Assembly (NCBI RefSeq): GCF_900109725.1
Contig: NZ_FOBC01000010.1
Span: 61,437-125,436 of the forward strand
DNA: 64,000 nucleotides
Direction of reading: 5' to 3'
Source of the DNA: Halomonas daqiaonensis
GTDB lineage: Bacteria > Pseudomonadota > Gammaproteobacteria > Pseudomonadales > Halomonadaceae
This document shows, one piece after another, positions 17,001 through 25,789 of the stretch. A program made the position numbers and the translations under genes. The notes below the pieces were generated by a model that did no database searches, had not been told where the DNA came from, and worked only from the letters and a program-made list of their open reading frames with translations. The stretch's first letter is position 1. Every line of letters begins with the position of its first letter.

Positions 17001-17522
17001 TCAGCGCGAGTCGTCACGCGAGATGAACTCGCCTTCCAGGGGCTCGTCCTGTCTGTCGCTCTGCTCCTTGTCTCGCTCCTCAGGGGATTCCCGACGCGGG
17101 CCGGCCTGTTGCCAGTCGGCATCGGTGCCCTGGCGCGGGCGGTAGGTCCGGGCATGCACGTGCAATCCCTTCATGCGTACCCCCAACCAGGCCAGCAGCC
17201 TGGCCAGGCGGCGCCGCGCATTGGGGATCAGGCACATGAACCCCAGGGCATCGGACAGGAAGCCGGGTGCCATCAGCAGCGCACCGCCGAAGATCAGTGC
17301 CGCCCCGGTCAGCAGCTCTCCAGAAGGAATCTCCCCCTGAGACATGCGCTCCCGGGCGCGGGCGAAGGTGGCCACGCCTTCCCGGCGGATCAAGTGCAGC
17401 CCGATGAAACCGGTGGCCAGAACAAGCAGCAGGGTGCTCAGCAGGCCGATATGGCTGCCAACCGTGAACAGGATGACGAAGTCGAGCAGGGCGAAGACGG
17501 TAAAGATGACGAGAAAGGGCAT
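17001..17522 (-). CDS. fxsA: FxsA family membrane protein
   Basis: A 173-residue inner-membrane protein. FxsA features are present: two hydrophobic N-terminal helices (FLVIFTVFALLDFVILFTVGSHIGLLSTLLLVLATGFIGLHLIRREG), a following GELLTGAALIFGGALLMAPGFLSDALGFMCLIP and a polar, charged tail. In E. coli FxsA lessens exclusion of phage T7 by the F plasmid; the normal function is unclear. It lies directly upstream of groES, close to the groE operon as in enterobacteria. Confidence 0.92.
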   Translation of the reverse strand: MPFLVIFTVFALLDFVILFTVGSHIGLLSTLLLVLATGFIGLHLIRREGVATFARARERMSQGEIPSGELLTGAALIFGGALLMAPGFLSDALGFMCLIPNARRRLARLLAWLGVRMKGLHVHARTYRPRQGTDADWQQAGPRRESPEERDKEQSDRQDEPLEGEFISRDDSR

Positions 17523-17632
17523 GATGACTCCGCATGTGACAGTTCCGCGATTTATGGGGGCGGAGCGGTGGAATTCAAGTTATAGAGCCGTGTCGTGACG
17601 CAGTGATGGAAAGTCCTTCCATTATTCGTTAG

Positions 17633-17655
17633 GCTATGGTGCAGTGCACCATAGC
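17633..17655. promoter_or_regulatory. Perfect 23-bp palindrome, probable operator
   Basis: Arms GCTATGGTGCA and TGCACCATAGC flank a single G, about 97 bp upstream of the SDR gene and between divergent genes. A second smaller inverted repeat (ATGGAA/TTCCAT) lies at 17606-17622. The perfect symmetry suggests a dimeric repressor site; no dedicated regulator gene is adjacent. Confidence 0.6.
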
Positions 17656-17751
17656 AAGGTTGCACCAGCAGCTGCCAGCTGCTTCCCCCTGCCGGTGGCT
17701 GCCCGGCAATCGCGCCGACAGCGCGACTTCCCATCTCCTGGAGAAGTGCCC

Positions 17752-18513
17752 ATGAAACTCGACAATACCGTTATCGCCATTACCGGCGGCGCGCGAGGCC
17801 TCGGCCTGGCCATGGCACGCCAGCTCGGTGCTCAGGGAGCCAAGCTCGCCCTGATGGACATGGATGGCGATAGCCTGGACAGCGCCGTTTCCACCCTGCA
17901 TGCCGAAGGAATCGAGGCGCGTGGCTTCGTGGTCGACGTCGCCGATGAGGCGTCAGTGACGCAGGCGTTCGGTGACATAGCGTCATCGCTGGGTCCGATT
18001 CATGGCCTGGTCAATAACGCGGGTATCGTGCGTGACGGCCTGCTCGTCAAGGCCAGGGATGGCAAGGTAGAGAAGACCCTGCCGCTGGAGCAGTGGCAAC
18101 AGGTGATCGACGTCAACCTGACGGGGGTCTTCCTGTGCGGGCGCGAGGCCTCGGTACAGATGATCGAGGCGGGCCATGAGGGCGTTATCGTCAATATCTC
18201 GAGCATCTCGCGGGCCGGCAACATGGGCCAGAGCAACTATTCCGCTGCCAAGGCCGGTGTGGTGGCGCTGACCACGACCTGGGCTGCCGAGCTGGCACGC
18301 TATGGGATTCGCGTGGGGGCAGTGGCCCCGGGGTTCATCGAGACGGACCTGACCGCCTCAATGCGCCAGGACATGCTCGACAAGATGACCTCGGGGGTGC
18401 CACTCAGACGGCTCGGCCAGCCCGAAGACATCGCCGAGAGCGTGGCCTTCATCATGACCAACGACTACTTCACGGGGCGCGTGATCGAGTGTGACGGCGG
18501 GCTACGACTCTAG
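17752..18513 (+). CDS. Short-chain dehydrogenase/reductase (FabG-like)
   Basis: A 253-residue NAD(P)-dependent oxidoreductase of the classical SDR family. The Rossmann motif [12 protein letters not shown] is at about 11-22. NNAGIV, the catalytic Ser region (NISSISRAG) and YSAAKAG with Tyr and Lys are all in place. The LMDMD at the end of beta-2 hints at a preference for NAD(H). It resembles 3-oxoacyl-ACP reductases, but no fatty-acid or polyhydroxyalkanoate genes adjoin, so the substrate is unknown. ATG 17752 follows a GGAGA site; an upstream in-frame extension runs through the palindrome and is not coding. Confidence 0.85.
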   Translation: MKLDNTVIAITGGARGLGLAMARQLGAQGAKLALMDMDGDSLDSAVSTLHAEGIEARGFVVDVADEASVTQAFGDIASSLGPIHGLVNNAGIVRDGLLVKARDGKVEKTLPLEQWQQVIDVNLTGVFLCGREASVQMIEAGHEGVIVNISSISRAGNMGQSNYSAAKAGVVALTTTWAAELARYGIRVGAVAPGFIETDLTASMRQDMLDKMTSGVPLRRLGQPEDIAESVAFIMTNDYFTGRVIECDGGLRL

Positions 18514-18549
18514 ACAGCTTGCCAGGCAGGCATTGCCTGGCTGAGGGTA

Positions 18550-18574
18550 ACGTCGGCCGCGCAGCCGGCGTTTT
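18550..18574 (+). terminator. Rho-independent terminator after the SDR gene
   Basis: CGTCGGC/GCCGGCG stem followed by TTTT. A second hairpin (GCCAGGCA/TGCCTGGC) precedes it at about 18522-18542. Confidence 0.7.
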
Positions 18575-18602
18575 CGGTCGGCCAAGTCAGAAGCTCACTT
18601 GA

Positions 18603-18884
18603 TCAGAAGGTCACCTGGTCGGCGAGTCCCTCCACGGTGGCTTCACCGATGCCGCTGACCCGCGTCAGGTCCTCGGCACTCTCGTAGGGGCCGTTGGCTT
18701 CCCGGTCCTCGACGATTGCGGCCGCGCGGGTCTCGCCGATACCGGGCAACTCGGCCAGCAACTCGGCGTCGGCCGTGTTGACGTTGATCGGCTCCATCTC
18801 CTGAGCCACGGCACAAAGCGGTGCAAGGCCCAGCATCAGCGCGACGAGACTGGCCCCGAGTAGGGCGTGAATCCTGGCTTTCAT
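18603..18884 (-). CDS. ComEA-like helix-hairpin-helix protein, exported
   Basis: A 93-residue protein with a signal peptide (MKARIHALLGASLVALMLGLAPLCAVA, likely cut near AQE) and a tandem helix-hairpin-helix DNA-binding domain (INVNTADAELLAELPGIGETRAAAIVEDREANGPYESAEDLTRVSGIGEATVEGL). Such short periplasmic ComEA-type proteins bind incoming double-stranded DNA in naturally competent gammaproteobacteria. No other competence genes are in the window, so a role in uptake is inferred from the family. Confidence 0.88.
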   Translation of the reverse strand: MKARIHALLGASLVALMLGLAPLCAVAQEMEPINVNTADAELLAELPGIGETRAAAIVEDREANGPYESAEDLTRVSGIGEATVEGLADQVTF

Positions 18885-19128
18885 ATCACTTCCTCCCTTG
18901 ATGGAATCGCATGCTCGGCGGGTGCCTTTTTCAAGCTAGTCGTGACCGGAAGATAATCCCTTGGGTCTTCTGCCCCTTTCCGTGTAGGACACGACTGCAA
19001 TGGTTCGTCGTCGCGGCTTTCAGGAAGGAGGTGAAGTCGCCGTTTTCAGGTCGGTGATCTCGCACCGACCCCGCCGAGCATGGCTGATATACTCTAACGA
19101 CGATTTCCTCTTGCCCGGAGCCCGGTTA

Positions 19129-19830
19129 GTGTCTACCGATTCCCCTCTGATCATCGCCCTCGATTATGCCTCCCTTGATGCCGCCCTGTGCATGGCCGAT
19201 AGCCTCGATCCCTCACGCTGTCGGCTCAAGGTGGGCAAGGAGCTCTTCACTCGCAGTGGTCCCGAGGTGCTCGATGCGCTTCACGGCCGCGGTTTCGAGG
19301 TGTTCCTGGATCTCAAGTTTCACGATATTCCCAACACCGTGGCCGGGGCGATCCAGGCCGCCGCCGAGCAGGGGGTATGGATGGTCAATGTCCATGCCGG
19401 CGGTGGCCGACGGATGATGGAGGCGGCACGCGAACGCCTGGACCGTCAGCGACTCTCGACCCGGCTGATTGCGGTGACGGTGTTGACGAGCATGGAAGCT
19501 GCGGACTTGGCAGAGGTGGGCATAGCGACTCCGCCTGCCGATCAGGTCGAGCGCCTCGCCGTTCTGGCCCGGGATAGCGGCATGGACGGGGTGGTCTGCT
19601 CGGCGCAGGAGGCGTCACGCCTGCGTGAACTCTGCGGCAGCGACTTTCTCAAGGTGACGCCTGGTATCCGGCCAAGCTTCGCCGTGGCGGGCGACCAGCG
19701 TCGCGTCATGGCCCCAGCCGATGCCATGGCCGCTGGCAGTTCCCATCTGGTGGTGGGGCGTCCGGTAACTCAGGCAGAGGAGCCGATGGCTGCCCTGGCC
19801 GCCATCGAGGCCGAGCTGGCCGGCCGCTGA
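19129..19830 (+). CDS. pyrF: Orotidine 5'-phosphate decarboxylase
   Basis: A 233-residue TIM-barrel enzyme making UMP, the last step of de novo pyrimidine synthesis. Motifs include [10 protein letters not shown], the catalytic Asp/Lys set in [13 protein letters not shown], and the phosphate-binding TPGIRP and [13 protein letters not shown] 19129 is proposed because the family N-terminus starts there and GGAG lies nine bases upstream; the frame is open to 19000 without similarity. It converges on lapB with a six-base gap, whereas in E. coli pyrF follows lapA-lapB on the same strand. Confidence 0.96.
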   Translation: MSTDSPLIIALDYASLDAALCMADSLDPSRCRLKVGKELFTRSGPEVLDALHGRGFEVFLDLKFHDIPNTVAGAIQAAAEQGVWMVNVHAGGGRRMMEAARERLDRQRLSTRLIAVTVLTSMEAADLAEVGIATPPADQVERLAVLARDSGMDGVVCSAQEASRLRELCGSDFLKVTPGIRPSFAVAGDQRRVMAPADAMAAGSSHLVVGRPVTQAEEPMAALAAIEAELAGR

Positions 19831-19836
19831 GCCCGA

Positions 19837-21021
19837 CTACTCCCCTTCTATGCCGTTGATCGGCTTGGTGGTGCCCCAGCTGCGACAGCGGGGACACTGC
19901 CAGTGCAGTCGTTCGCCTGAGAAGCCGCAGCGTCGGCAACGATGGCGCGGCAGGGCCTGCACCAGGGTGTGAATGTGGCGCTGCAGCAGTGCGAGGTGCT
20001 CATGCTCCTCTCCCTCGGCGTTGTGCCGGTAGAGGGTCAACAGGTAGTGGACCGCGCCCAGGCTGGGTTTCCTGTCGAGCTGGTCGGTGACCAGCGCCAG
20101 GGCGTCCCGGTCATTGCCCTGATGGTGGCGCAGCGTCTCGGCCAGCCTTGTGATAACGCTGGTGCCCGGTGCCTGTTGGAGGAGTTCCTGCAGGCAGCGG
20201 ATCAGTCCTTCCTCGTCGTCCAGCAGACGGTAGGCGTGGGCCAAGGGCTCGATGATAGTGGGAGTGAAGGTGGAATCCTGGTCGGGAATCCGTCTTAGCA
20301 GCCGTACGGCGGGCTTGTACTGACCGGTGTCGTGTTCCATGGCGGCCAGTTGCAGGTTGGCGCGCACGCAGTGTGGGTCGGTGGCCAGCGCCTGGCGCAG
20401 GTGGCGCCTGGCCAGTACAGGGCTTGCCGAATGACGTTCCTGTTCGGCAAGTTCGCAGAGCCAGTGCGCCGCCGCGCGGCGGATGTCGTCGTGCTGGCGG
20501 ACCAGCCTGGGCAGGGCGACATCCAGTGCGGCCTGCCATTCGCCTTCCCGCTCCAGCAGGTCGACCAGCAGCCGCCTGGCCGAATCGCGCCGCTCGTCAT
20601 CCTGGCTATCGCGCACCAGGTTCTGCAGCAGGCGTTCGGCACGGTCGAGTAGCCCGAGGGCGAAAAAATCGCGGGAGAGCTCGAGCTGGACTCTCTCGCC
20701 CTGCTCGCCGGTCAGCGTCGGGCGGGCAAGCAGGTTCTGATGGATCTTCAGTGCGCGGTCGGCCTCGCCCCGGGTCCGGAAGAGGTTACCCAGCGCCAGG
20801 TGTGTCTCGATGGTGTCGCTATTGACTTCCAGTGCGCCGATGAAAGTTTCGATGGCCCGGTCCTGCTGGTCATTGAGCAGGTAATTTAGGCCGACGAAGT
20901 AATCTCGTGGCAGCGTCGGCGGCTGCGCTGCCTTACCGGAGCCCTGACGCTCCCGGCGGCCCAACCACCAGCCGGTGGCGACTGCCACCACCAGCAGGGC
21001 CAACAGGAAAACATCGGGCAT
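19837..21021 (-). CDS. lapB: Lipopolysaccharide assembly protein LapB (YciM)
   Basis: A 394-residue inner-membrane anchored TPR protein that with FtsH controls LpxC and balances LPS synthesis. The N-terminal helix (VFLLALLVVAVATGWWLG) precedes TPR repeats (residues about 40-350) and a C-terminal rubredoxin-like zinc site, CRRCGFSGERLHWQCPRC. Length matches E. coli LapB (389 aa). It follows lapA with a one-base gap. It is unrelated to the LapB transporter name used for adhesin export. Confidence 0.96.
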   Translation of the reverse strand: MPDVFLLALLVVAVATGWWLGRRERQGSGKAAQPPTLPRDYFVGLNYLLNDQQDRAIETFIGALEVNSDTIETHLALGNLFRTRGEADRALKIHQNLLARPTLTGEQGERVQLELSRDFFALGLLDRAERLLQNLVRDSQDDERRDSARRLLVDLLEREGEWQAALDVALPRLVRQHDDIRRAAAHWLCELAEQERHSASPVLARRHLRQALATDPHCVRANLQLAAMEHDTGQYKPAVRLLRRIPDQDSTFTPTIIEPLAHAYRLLDDEEGLIRCLQELLQQAPGTSVITRLAETLRHHQGNDRDALALVTDQLDRKPSLGAVHYLLTLYRHNAEGEEHEHLALLQRHIHTLVQALPRHRCRRCGFSGERLHWQCPRCRSWGTTKPINGIEGE

Positions 21022-21022
21022 T

Positions 21023-21328
21023 CTAGGGGAGTTCCTTCATCTCCTGGACGCGCAGGCGGTCGAGCTCCTTGCGCTGCTGCTGATTGTGCCGCTGGGCGCG
21101 GGTCAACAGGGTGCGCAGCCGAAGGTACACGCCGCTCATGGCGAGCATGCCCAGCAGCACGCCGACGGCCAGTGAGGCCAGTAGCCAGACGGAGAGCGAG
21201 GCTGCAGGAAGCTCGATCCAGATCAGGTTGAGGGGCAGGGCCTGCTGGTTATTGACGGCAAAGAGAATGCCGATCAGCAGCACCACCAGCAGGATGATGG
21301 CCAAGATCAGGCCTTTTAGCCAACGCAT
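21023..21328 (-). CDS. lapA: Lipopolysaccharide assembly protein A domain protein (YciS)
   Basis: A 101-residue membrane protein with two transmembrane helices (LILAIILLVVLLIGILFAVNN and LSVWLLASLAVGVLLGMLAMSGVYLRL) and a charged C-terminal coil, the LapA/YciS layout. It sits between ihfB and lapB as in E. coli and is probably co-transcribed with lapB. It is unrelated to the LapA adhesin. Confidence 0.92.
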   Translation of the reverse strand: MRWLKGLILAIILLVVLLIGILFAVNNQQALPLNLIWIELPAASLSVWLLASLAVGVLLGMLAMSGVYLRLRTLLTRAQRHNQQQRKELDRLRVQEMKELP

Positions 21329-21382
21329 GTGCTTGTTCCCATGTCGGTTTAAGGAGAGACAGCGGTCGTGGGGCGCCGCTCA

Positions 21383-21679
21383 TCAGTAGCCGAGCGCGCG
21401 GCTGGCATCCACCTGTTCGCGCAACTCCTTGCCGGGCTTGAAGTGTGGCACGAACTTGCCGTCGAGTGCGACCGGTTCACCCGTCTTGGGGTTGCGACCT
21501 ACCCGGGGCTCCCGGTAGTGCAGCGAAAAGCTGCCGAAACCGCGGATCTCCACGCGTCCCCCCTCGGCCAGGGTATCGGTGATGTCGTCGAGGATCAGGC
21601 GTACCGCGGCCTCGACCTCCTTGACCGACAGCTCCGGCTGCCGCATGGCGATCTGTTCGATCAGTTCGGACTTGGTCAT
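21383..21679 (-). CDS. ihfB: Integration host factor subunit beta
   Basis: A 98-residue HU/IHF-family DNA-bending protein acting as a heterodimer with IHF-alpha. [11 protein letters not shown], the long [18 protein letters not shown] helix and the DNA-binding arm with [10 protein letters not shown] are intact. ATG 21679 is the family start; an upstream extension of the frame is not coding. In E. coli it follows rpsA; here sdhE diverges from it instead. Confidence 0.97.
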   Translation of the reverse strand: MTKSELIEQIAMRQPELSVKEVEAAVRLILDDITDTLAEGGRVEIRGFGSFSLHYREPRVGRNPKTGEPVALDGKFVPHFKPGKELREQVDASRALGY

Positions 21680-21880
21680 CGGCTCTACTCCGTGCGGTCC
21701 TGCCCGGGTCGACGCGATCCCGGCATTGTTGTTTTTCCAAAGCATACTGCGCAAGTCTCGAGAAAACAACGCACTACGACCTTTTCTCGAGCCGTGGGAC
21801 AGAGAGGTGTCGGCGGGCTGCCGGTGGGGCAGCGCTCGGGTATACTGGCGCCACACTCATTCGACCCAACGAGGCCGACC

Positions 21881-22174
21881 TTGAACGACGATTCGTCTCC
21901 GGAAGCCACTCTCCGCAAGCGCCTCTACTGGCACTCGCGCCGCGGCATGTGGGAGCTGGACTTGTTGCTGATTCCCTTTCTCGAGCAATGCTATGGCGAT
22001 CTGGACGAGGCGGACCAGGCGGCCTTTCGGTCACTGATCGAGGAGGAAGACCAGGACCTGTTCGCCTGGTTGATGCGCCGGGAATGGCCCGAGGATCCGG
22101 CCCGCCGGCGCATCGTCAAGATGATCGTCGAGCATGCCGAGACTACCGACAACGATCGCTATCGCAACCTCTAG
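21881..22174 (+). CDS. sdhE: Succinate dehydrogenase FAD assembly factor SdhE
   Basis: A 97-residue factor promoting covalent flavinylation of SdhA. It carries the signature RRGMWELDLLLIPFLE and the later FRSLIEEEDQDLFAWLM. The TTG start is preceded by GAGG and gives the expected length (88-97 aa in the family); the frame remains open upstream but without similarity. It is followed by ygfX, the usual pair. Confidence 0.94.
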   Translation: MNDDSSPEATLRKRLYWHSRRGMWELDLLLIPFLEQCYGDLDEADQAAFRSLIEEEDQDLFAWLMRREWPEDPARRRIVKMIVEHAETTDNDRYRNL

Positions 22175-22532
22175 GCTGTCGCTGGCCGCCCATGGGCTGA
22201 TGGCCGCGCCGGTTGTCGGCCTTGTGGCAGTAGTGGCACCGCCGTGGGCCGGCGTGCTCGCGGTGATGGTGCTGGGTGGGGTCTTGGTGACGCTGGCCAT
22301 GCAGCGCGTGCGCGGCGAGCTGCGTGGTATACCGAAGGTGACGGGTGGTGTGGTCTGGTGCTGGCGCGATAAGGCTGGCCAGGCCTGGCGCCCGGTGAGC
22401 CTGCACTGCGACTATCTTGGTCCCTTGCTGATCGGGCTGAGGGTCGAAGGACGACGCCTGTGGCTATGGCCCGACAGCAGCGATGCCGAATCGCTGCGGC
22501 GCCTGCGCCGGGAGCTGTTGCCACTGCCCTGA
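22134..22532 (+). CDS. ygfX: YgfX family membrane protein
   Basis: A 132-residue protein overlapping the end of sdhE in another frame. It has two adjacent hydrophobic helices (LAAHGLMAAPVVGLVAVV and WAGVLAVMVLGGVLVTLAM) and a beta-rich tail (VVWCWRDKAGQAWRPVSLHCDYLGPLLIGLRVEGRRLWLWPDSSDAESLRRLRREL), matching YgfX. In E. coli YgfX is reported to interact with SdhE and with cell-division proteins. The ATG at 22134 gives a 41-base overlap; a later start is possible. Confidence 0.82.
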   Translation: MPRLPTTIAIATSRLSLAAHGLMAAPVVGLVAVVAPPWAGVLAVMVLGGVLVTLAMQRVRGELRGIPKVTGGVVWCWRDKAGQAWRPVSLHCDYLGPLLIGLRVEGRRLWLWPDSSDAESLRRLRRELLPLP

Positions 22533-22564
22533 ATACGCTGTCCACATCCGGCAGGGGGCGGGGG

Positions 22565-24145
22565 TTACATCGCCTTCAGGGCCTGCAGGTGGACCCGCGA
22601 GGGCTGCGGGGTTTTGTCGCCGTGGACCGGACAGTCAGGATTGAAGTGCAGGCCGCGGGACTCGCGCCGTGCACGGGCACAGGCCACGGTGAGGCGTGCC
22701 AGGCGCAGCGCATGCCAGAGATTCGCCAGAGGCACCGAGGGTGCGGCATCCCTAACCCGGGGCGCGAGACGGTCATGCAGTTGCGCCAGGCCCCGGGCGG
22801 CCTCCTCCAGCCCCTGGTCGGTGCGCACGATGGCCACGCGCGCGCTCATCAGCTGGCGCATCGCTTCGCGGATATCCTCGATGCTCTTCAGGGAGACAGG
22901 CTGCTGGCCCCACAGCGCAGGGGTCAGCTCGGCAACCGGCGCAGTTTCGGCGGTGTGCAGCCGTCGTGCACAGCTTCGGGCATAGACCAGACACTCCAGC
23001 AGGGAGTTGCTGGCCATGCGGTTGGCCCCATGCAGACCGGTGCAGGCCACCTCGCCGATGGCGTGCAGCCGCGGGATCGTGGTGGCGCCCCCGAGGTCGG
23101 TGGTGATCCCGCCGCAGCTATAGTGGGCGGCCGGCACGACCGGAATAGGCTGATGCACGATGTCGAGCCCACGACTGGCGCAGTGGGCATGGATGGTCGG
23201 GAAATGGTGACGGATGGCGGTCTCGCCGAGATGGCGGATATCCAGGAAGACATGGTCACTTCCGGTGCGCTGCATCTCGGCATCGATGGCCCGGGCAACG
23301 ATGTCTCGGGGTGCCAGTTCTGCCCGGGCGTCCACTGCCGGCATGAAGCGTTCGCCCGCCGTGTTGATCAGCAGCCCGCCCTCGCCGCGGACTGCCTCGC
23401 TGACCAGGAAGGCGGGGCCCTCGGGATCATAGAGACAGGTGGGGTGGAACTGCTGGAACTCCAGGTTCATCAGTTCGGCGCCGAGCTCGGCGGCCATCAT
23501 CATGCCCTCGCCGCTGGCTGGCTGGGGGCTGGTGGTATGGCGATAGAGGCCGCTGGCCCCGCCGCTGGCGAGCACGGTGTCCTCGGCCAGCAGTTCGTGC
23601 AGGCGACCATCGGCGTCCAGGCAGCGCGCTCCACGGCAGAAGCCCGTGCTGTCGGCGATCAGGCCGATGGCGGTGAGGTCACCGCACAGCCCGATGTTTG
23701 GATGGGCTTCTACATGCTGCTTGAGAGTCTCGACCACGGCACGGCCGGTGGCGTCATCGGCATGAATGATACGTCGTGCGCCATGGCCGCCCTCGCGGGT
23801 GAGGTGGTAGGGATAGCTGGCATCGGCACTCGCGTCTGGCGTGAAGGGGACGCCCAGTGACAGCAGCCACTCGATGGCCGAGGGCCCCTGCTCCACGGTG
23901 AAGCGCACCGCTAGCTCGTCGCACAGGCCGTCGCCCGCCACCAGTGTATCGGCCACATGGGCCTCGATGTCGTCCTGGGGGGAAAGCACGGCCGCAATGC
24001 CGCCCTGGGCCCAGCGGCTAGCGCCCTGGTCATCGCTGGCCGGTCTCAGTAGTGTGACGCGACGATGATCGGCCACCTCCAGTGCCAGTACCAGCCCGGC
24101 GACCCCACCGCCGATGACCAGCACCTCATGCGTGCGGTCTGTCAT
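22565..24145 (-). CDS. nadB: L-aspartate oxidase
   Basis: A 526-residue FAD enzyme that oxidises aspartate to iminoaspartate, the first step of NAD synthesis. The Rossmann motif VLVIGGGVAGLVLAL is at the N-terminus; SRWAQGGIAAVLSPQDD, TREGGHGARRIIHADD, the ASGGASGLYRHTTSP segment and HYSCGGITTDLGGAT follow the succinate dehydrogenase/aspartate oxidase pattern. ATG 24145 follows an AAGGAAAGG-like site. The frame stays open upstream but overlaps the preceding gene. It overlaps the FUSC gene by 20 bases, so the two are probably co-transcribed. Confidence 0.97.
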   Translation of the reverse strand: MTDRTHEVLVIGGGVAGLVLALEVADHRRVTLLRPASDDQGASRWAQGGIAAVLSPQDDIEAHVADTLVAGDGLCDELAVRFTVEQGPSAIEWLLSLGVPFTPDASADASYPYHLTREGGHGARRIIHADDATGRAVVETLKQHVEAHPNIGLCGDLTAIGLIADSTGFCRGARCLDADGRLHELLAEDTVLASGGASGLYRHTTSPQPASGEGMMMAAELGAELMNLEFQQFHPTCLYDPEGPAFLVSEAVRGEGGLLINTAGERFMPAVDARAELAPRDIVARAIDAEMQRTGSDHVFLDIRHLGETAIRHHFPTIHAHCASRGLDIVHQPIPVVPAAHYSCGGITTDLGGATTIPRLHAIGEVACTGLHGANRMASNSLLECLVYARSCARRLHTAETAPVAELTPALWGQQPVSLKSIEDIREAMRQLMSARVAIVRTDQGLEEAARGLAQLHDRLAPRVRDAAPSVPLANLWHALRLARLTVACARARRESRGLHFNPDCPVHGDKTPQPSRVHLQALKAM

Positions 24146-25286
24146 CTGCCTTTCCTTCTTGCGTATTGGCTCGTGCGCTGGCCGAGGAGGCCTCGGTGAG
24201 GCCATGGTCGGGTGCCCGGCGACGCAGCCGTCGGCTGGGAAGGCGCTCGAGCCCGCCCAGGCGCTGGATGAGGTCGGCAGTGAGGCGCGCCAGTTCTCGA
24301 TTGAGCCACAGATAGCCGCTGGGACTGAAGAGCATGCGACCATCGGCGGAGCGAGCATTGCCGGCCAGTTCGGCATGACGCTGCAGCTCGAAGGGGGTGA
24401 TCGTCACGTCGACCGGCTGGCCGGTCCGTACTTGGAAGGCCAGGGTGCCGATGTTCCGGGCCAGGGTATGCTGCTCCTCGCGAAGGCCGGCCATGGCATC
24501 GATGCGGTCATGCCCGTCACGACTGGTCCAGTGGGTCTCGAGCAGCAGCTCGATGGTGGAAAGCATGCGACGCTGCAGCGAGATGAGGTCGTCCAGTTCC
24601 TGTCGACTCAGGCGGCGCTCGCGATGCGTGGCATCCACCAGGCCTCGCTGCTTGACCAGCAGGCTGCTGGTGGCCTTGAGCAATTCGCGGGTATCGATGT
24701 CGAGGCCCTCGGTGGCCGAGGTATGAGCCTGGTAGAGACGGGCCATGCGGTCCAGATTGTCGGCCAGCATGAAACGCAGCATGTCGGTGGCTTTCTGCGG
24801 CAGTACCATCACCGTCACGGTGATGCCCACCAGGGTGCCGAGCAGCACGTCGAAGGCGCGCCACAGAGCGATATCGAGCTCCCGGGTGCCGTCGCCGATC
24901 ACCAGCAGCAGGCTGATGGCGAACATCAGACCGCTGTAGCCGTGCCGGTTGCTGAAGGTCAACCAGGTGGCTGCGGCGATGCCGGCCAGGGCGGCAACGG
25001 GAACGAGGGGGGGCCAGGGCAGCGGCAGCAAGATCAGCAGCAGACCCCAGGCGGCGCCGAGCAGGGTGCCCAGCAGTCGCTGGCGCCCCTTGTCGAGTAC
25101 ACCGCCGATATGCGGGAGATTTCCCATCACCATGATGGTGCTGACCAGCGCCCAGCCGCTGTGCTGGATGGCGAAGAGCTCGATGATGCCGAAGGTGATG
25201 CACAGTGCCATCACGATGCGCAGCACATGCAGCTTGCGGCGATGCTGGTAATTGAAGTAGGGATCGCGCAGGCGCGGCAGTATCAT
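24126..25286 (-). CDS. FUSC family inner-membrane protein
   Basis: A 386-residue protein with about six closely spaced N-terminal transmembrane helices (LRIVMALCITFGIIELFAI through VLLGTLVGITVTVMVL) and a cytoplasmic helical C-terminal half, like the fusaric-acid-resistance/YccS superfamily. The conserved GRQRLLGTLLGAAWG follows HIGGVLDKG. Substrates of these half-length FUSC proteins are generally unknown. ATG 25286 is used; a frame extending further upstream runs through tRNA genes and is not coding. Confidence 0.85.
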   Translation of the reverse strand: MILPRLRDPYFNYQHRRKLHVLRIVMALCITFGIIELFAIQHSGWALVSTIMVMGNLPHIGGVLDKGRQRLLGTLLGAAWGLLLILLPLPWPPLVPVAALAGIAAATWLTFSNRHGYSGLMFAISLLLVIGDGTRELDIALWRAFDVLLGTLVGITVTVMVLPQKATDMLRFMLADNLDRMARLYQAHTSATEGLDIDTRELLKATSSLLVKQRGLVDATHRERRLSRQELDDLISLQRRMLSTIELLLETHWTSRDGHDRIDAMAGLREEQHTLARNIGTLAFQVRTGQPVDVTITPFELQRHAELAGNARSADGRMLFSPSGYLWLNRELARLTADLIQRLGGLERLPSRRLRRRAPDHGLTEASSASARANTQEGKADDRPHA

Positions 25287-25343
25287 GAAACGGCGTCCCG
25301 TTGGAGGGTCGCGGCCGACGCTTGCGGAAGAGTGCAGGAAAGC

Positions 25344-25430
25344 TGGTGCCCGGAGCCGGGCTCGAACCGGCACGGTGTTGCCACCGAGGGATTTTAAGTC
25401 CCTTGCGTCTACCAATTTCGCCATCCGGGC
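25344..25430 (-). tRNA. tRNA-Leu (anticodon TAA)
   Basis: Cloverleaf with acceptor GCCCGGA/TCCGGGC, anticodon loop CTTAAAA, a long variable arm (CTCGGTGGCAACACCGTG), the GGTTCGA T-loop and an encoded CCA. It is the third tRNA of a Gly-Cys-Leu operon matching E. coli glyW-cysT-leuZ. Confidence 0.97.
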
Positions 25431-25464
25431 GGCACGGTTCCGAGCGGGGCAGCTAAGGGAATGG

Positions 25465-25538
25465 TGGAGGCTGGAGTCGGAATCGAACCGGCGTACACGG
25501 AGTTGCAGTCCGCTGCATAACCACTCTGCCATCCAGCC
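25465..25538 (-). tRNA. tRNA-Cys (anticodon GCA)
   Basis: Acceptor GGCTGGA/TCCAGCC, anticodon loop CTGCAAC, GGTTCGA T-loop and an encoded CCA; 74 nt. It is the second gene of the tRNA operon. Confidence 0.97.
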
Positions 25539-25564
25539 TCATGAGTCGTGCCATTCGTGGGGAA

Positions 25565-25617
25565 TGGAGCGGGAAACGAGATTCGATCGGACCGGCGCAC
25601 CGGCTCGCGACCCTCGC
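25565..25617 (-). repeat. Partial duplicate of the tRNA-Gly 3' half
   Basis: Read leftward, CGAGGGTCGCGAG, a 17-base insert, then the last 22 bases of the upstream tRNA-Gly including CCA (25586-25565 is identical to 25676-25655). It cannot form a tRNA. It lies in the spacer between tRNA-Gly and tRNA-Cys. Confidence 0.85.
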
Positions 25618-25654
25618 AGTCGCACGCATTGACTCTTGTTACTGCTTGCAAGTC

Positions 25655-25729
25655 TGGAGCGGGAAACGAGATTCGAACTCGCGACCCTCGCCTTGGCAAG
25701 GCGATGCTCTACCACTGAGCTATTCCCGC
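25655..25729 (-). tRNA. tRNA-Gly (anticodon GCC)
   Basis: Acceptor GCGGGAA/TTCCCGC, anticodon loop TTGCCAA, GAGTTCGAATCTC T-arm and an encoded CCA. It is the first gene of the tRNA operon, directly below a consensus promoter. Confidence 0.97.
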
Positions 25730-25744
25730 CTGACTCGAGAGCGA

Positions 25745-25772
25745 ATTATAAGGATAAGTTGGTGACTGTCAA
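25745..25772 (-). promoter_or_regulatory. Consensus sigma-70 promoter of the tRNA operon
   Basis: On the minus strand TTGACA, a 16-base spacer and TATAAT, both hexamers perfect, ending about 15 bases before the tRNA-Gly 5' end. Confidence 0.9.
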
Positions 25773-25789
25773 ACACTTTTCGCCACGCC

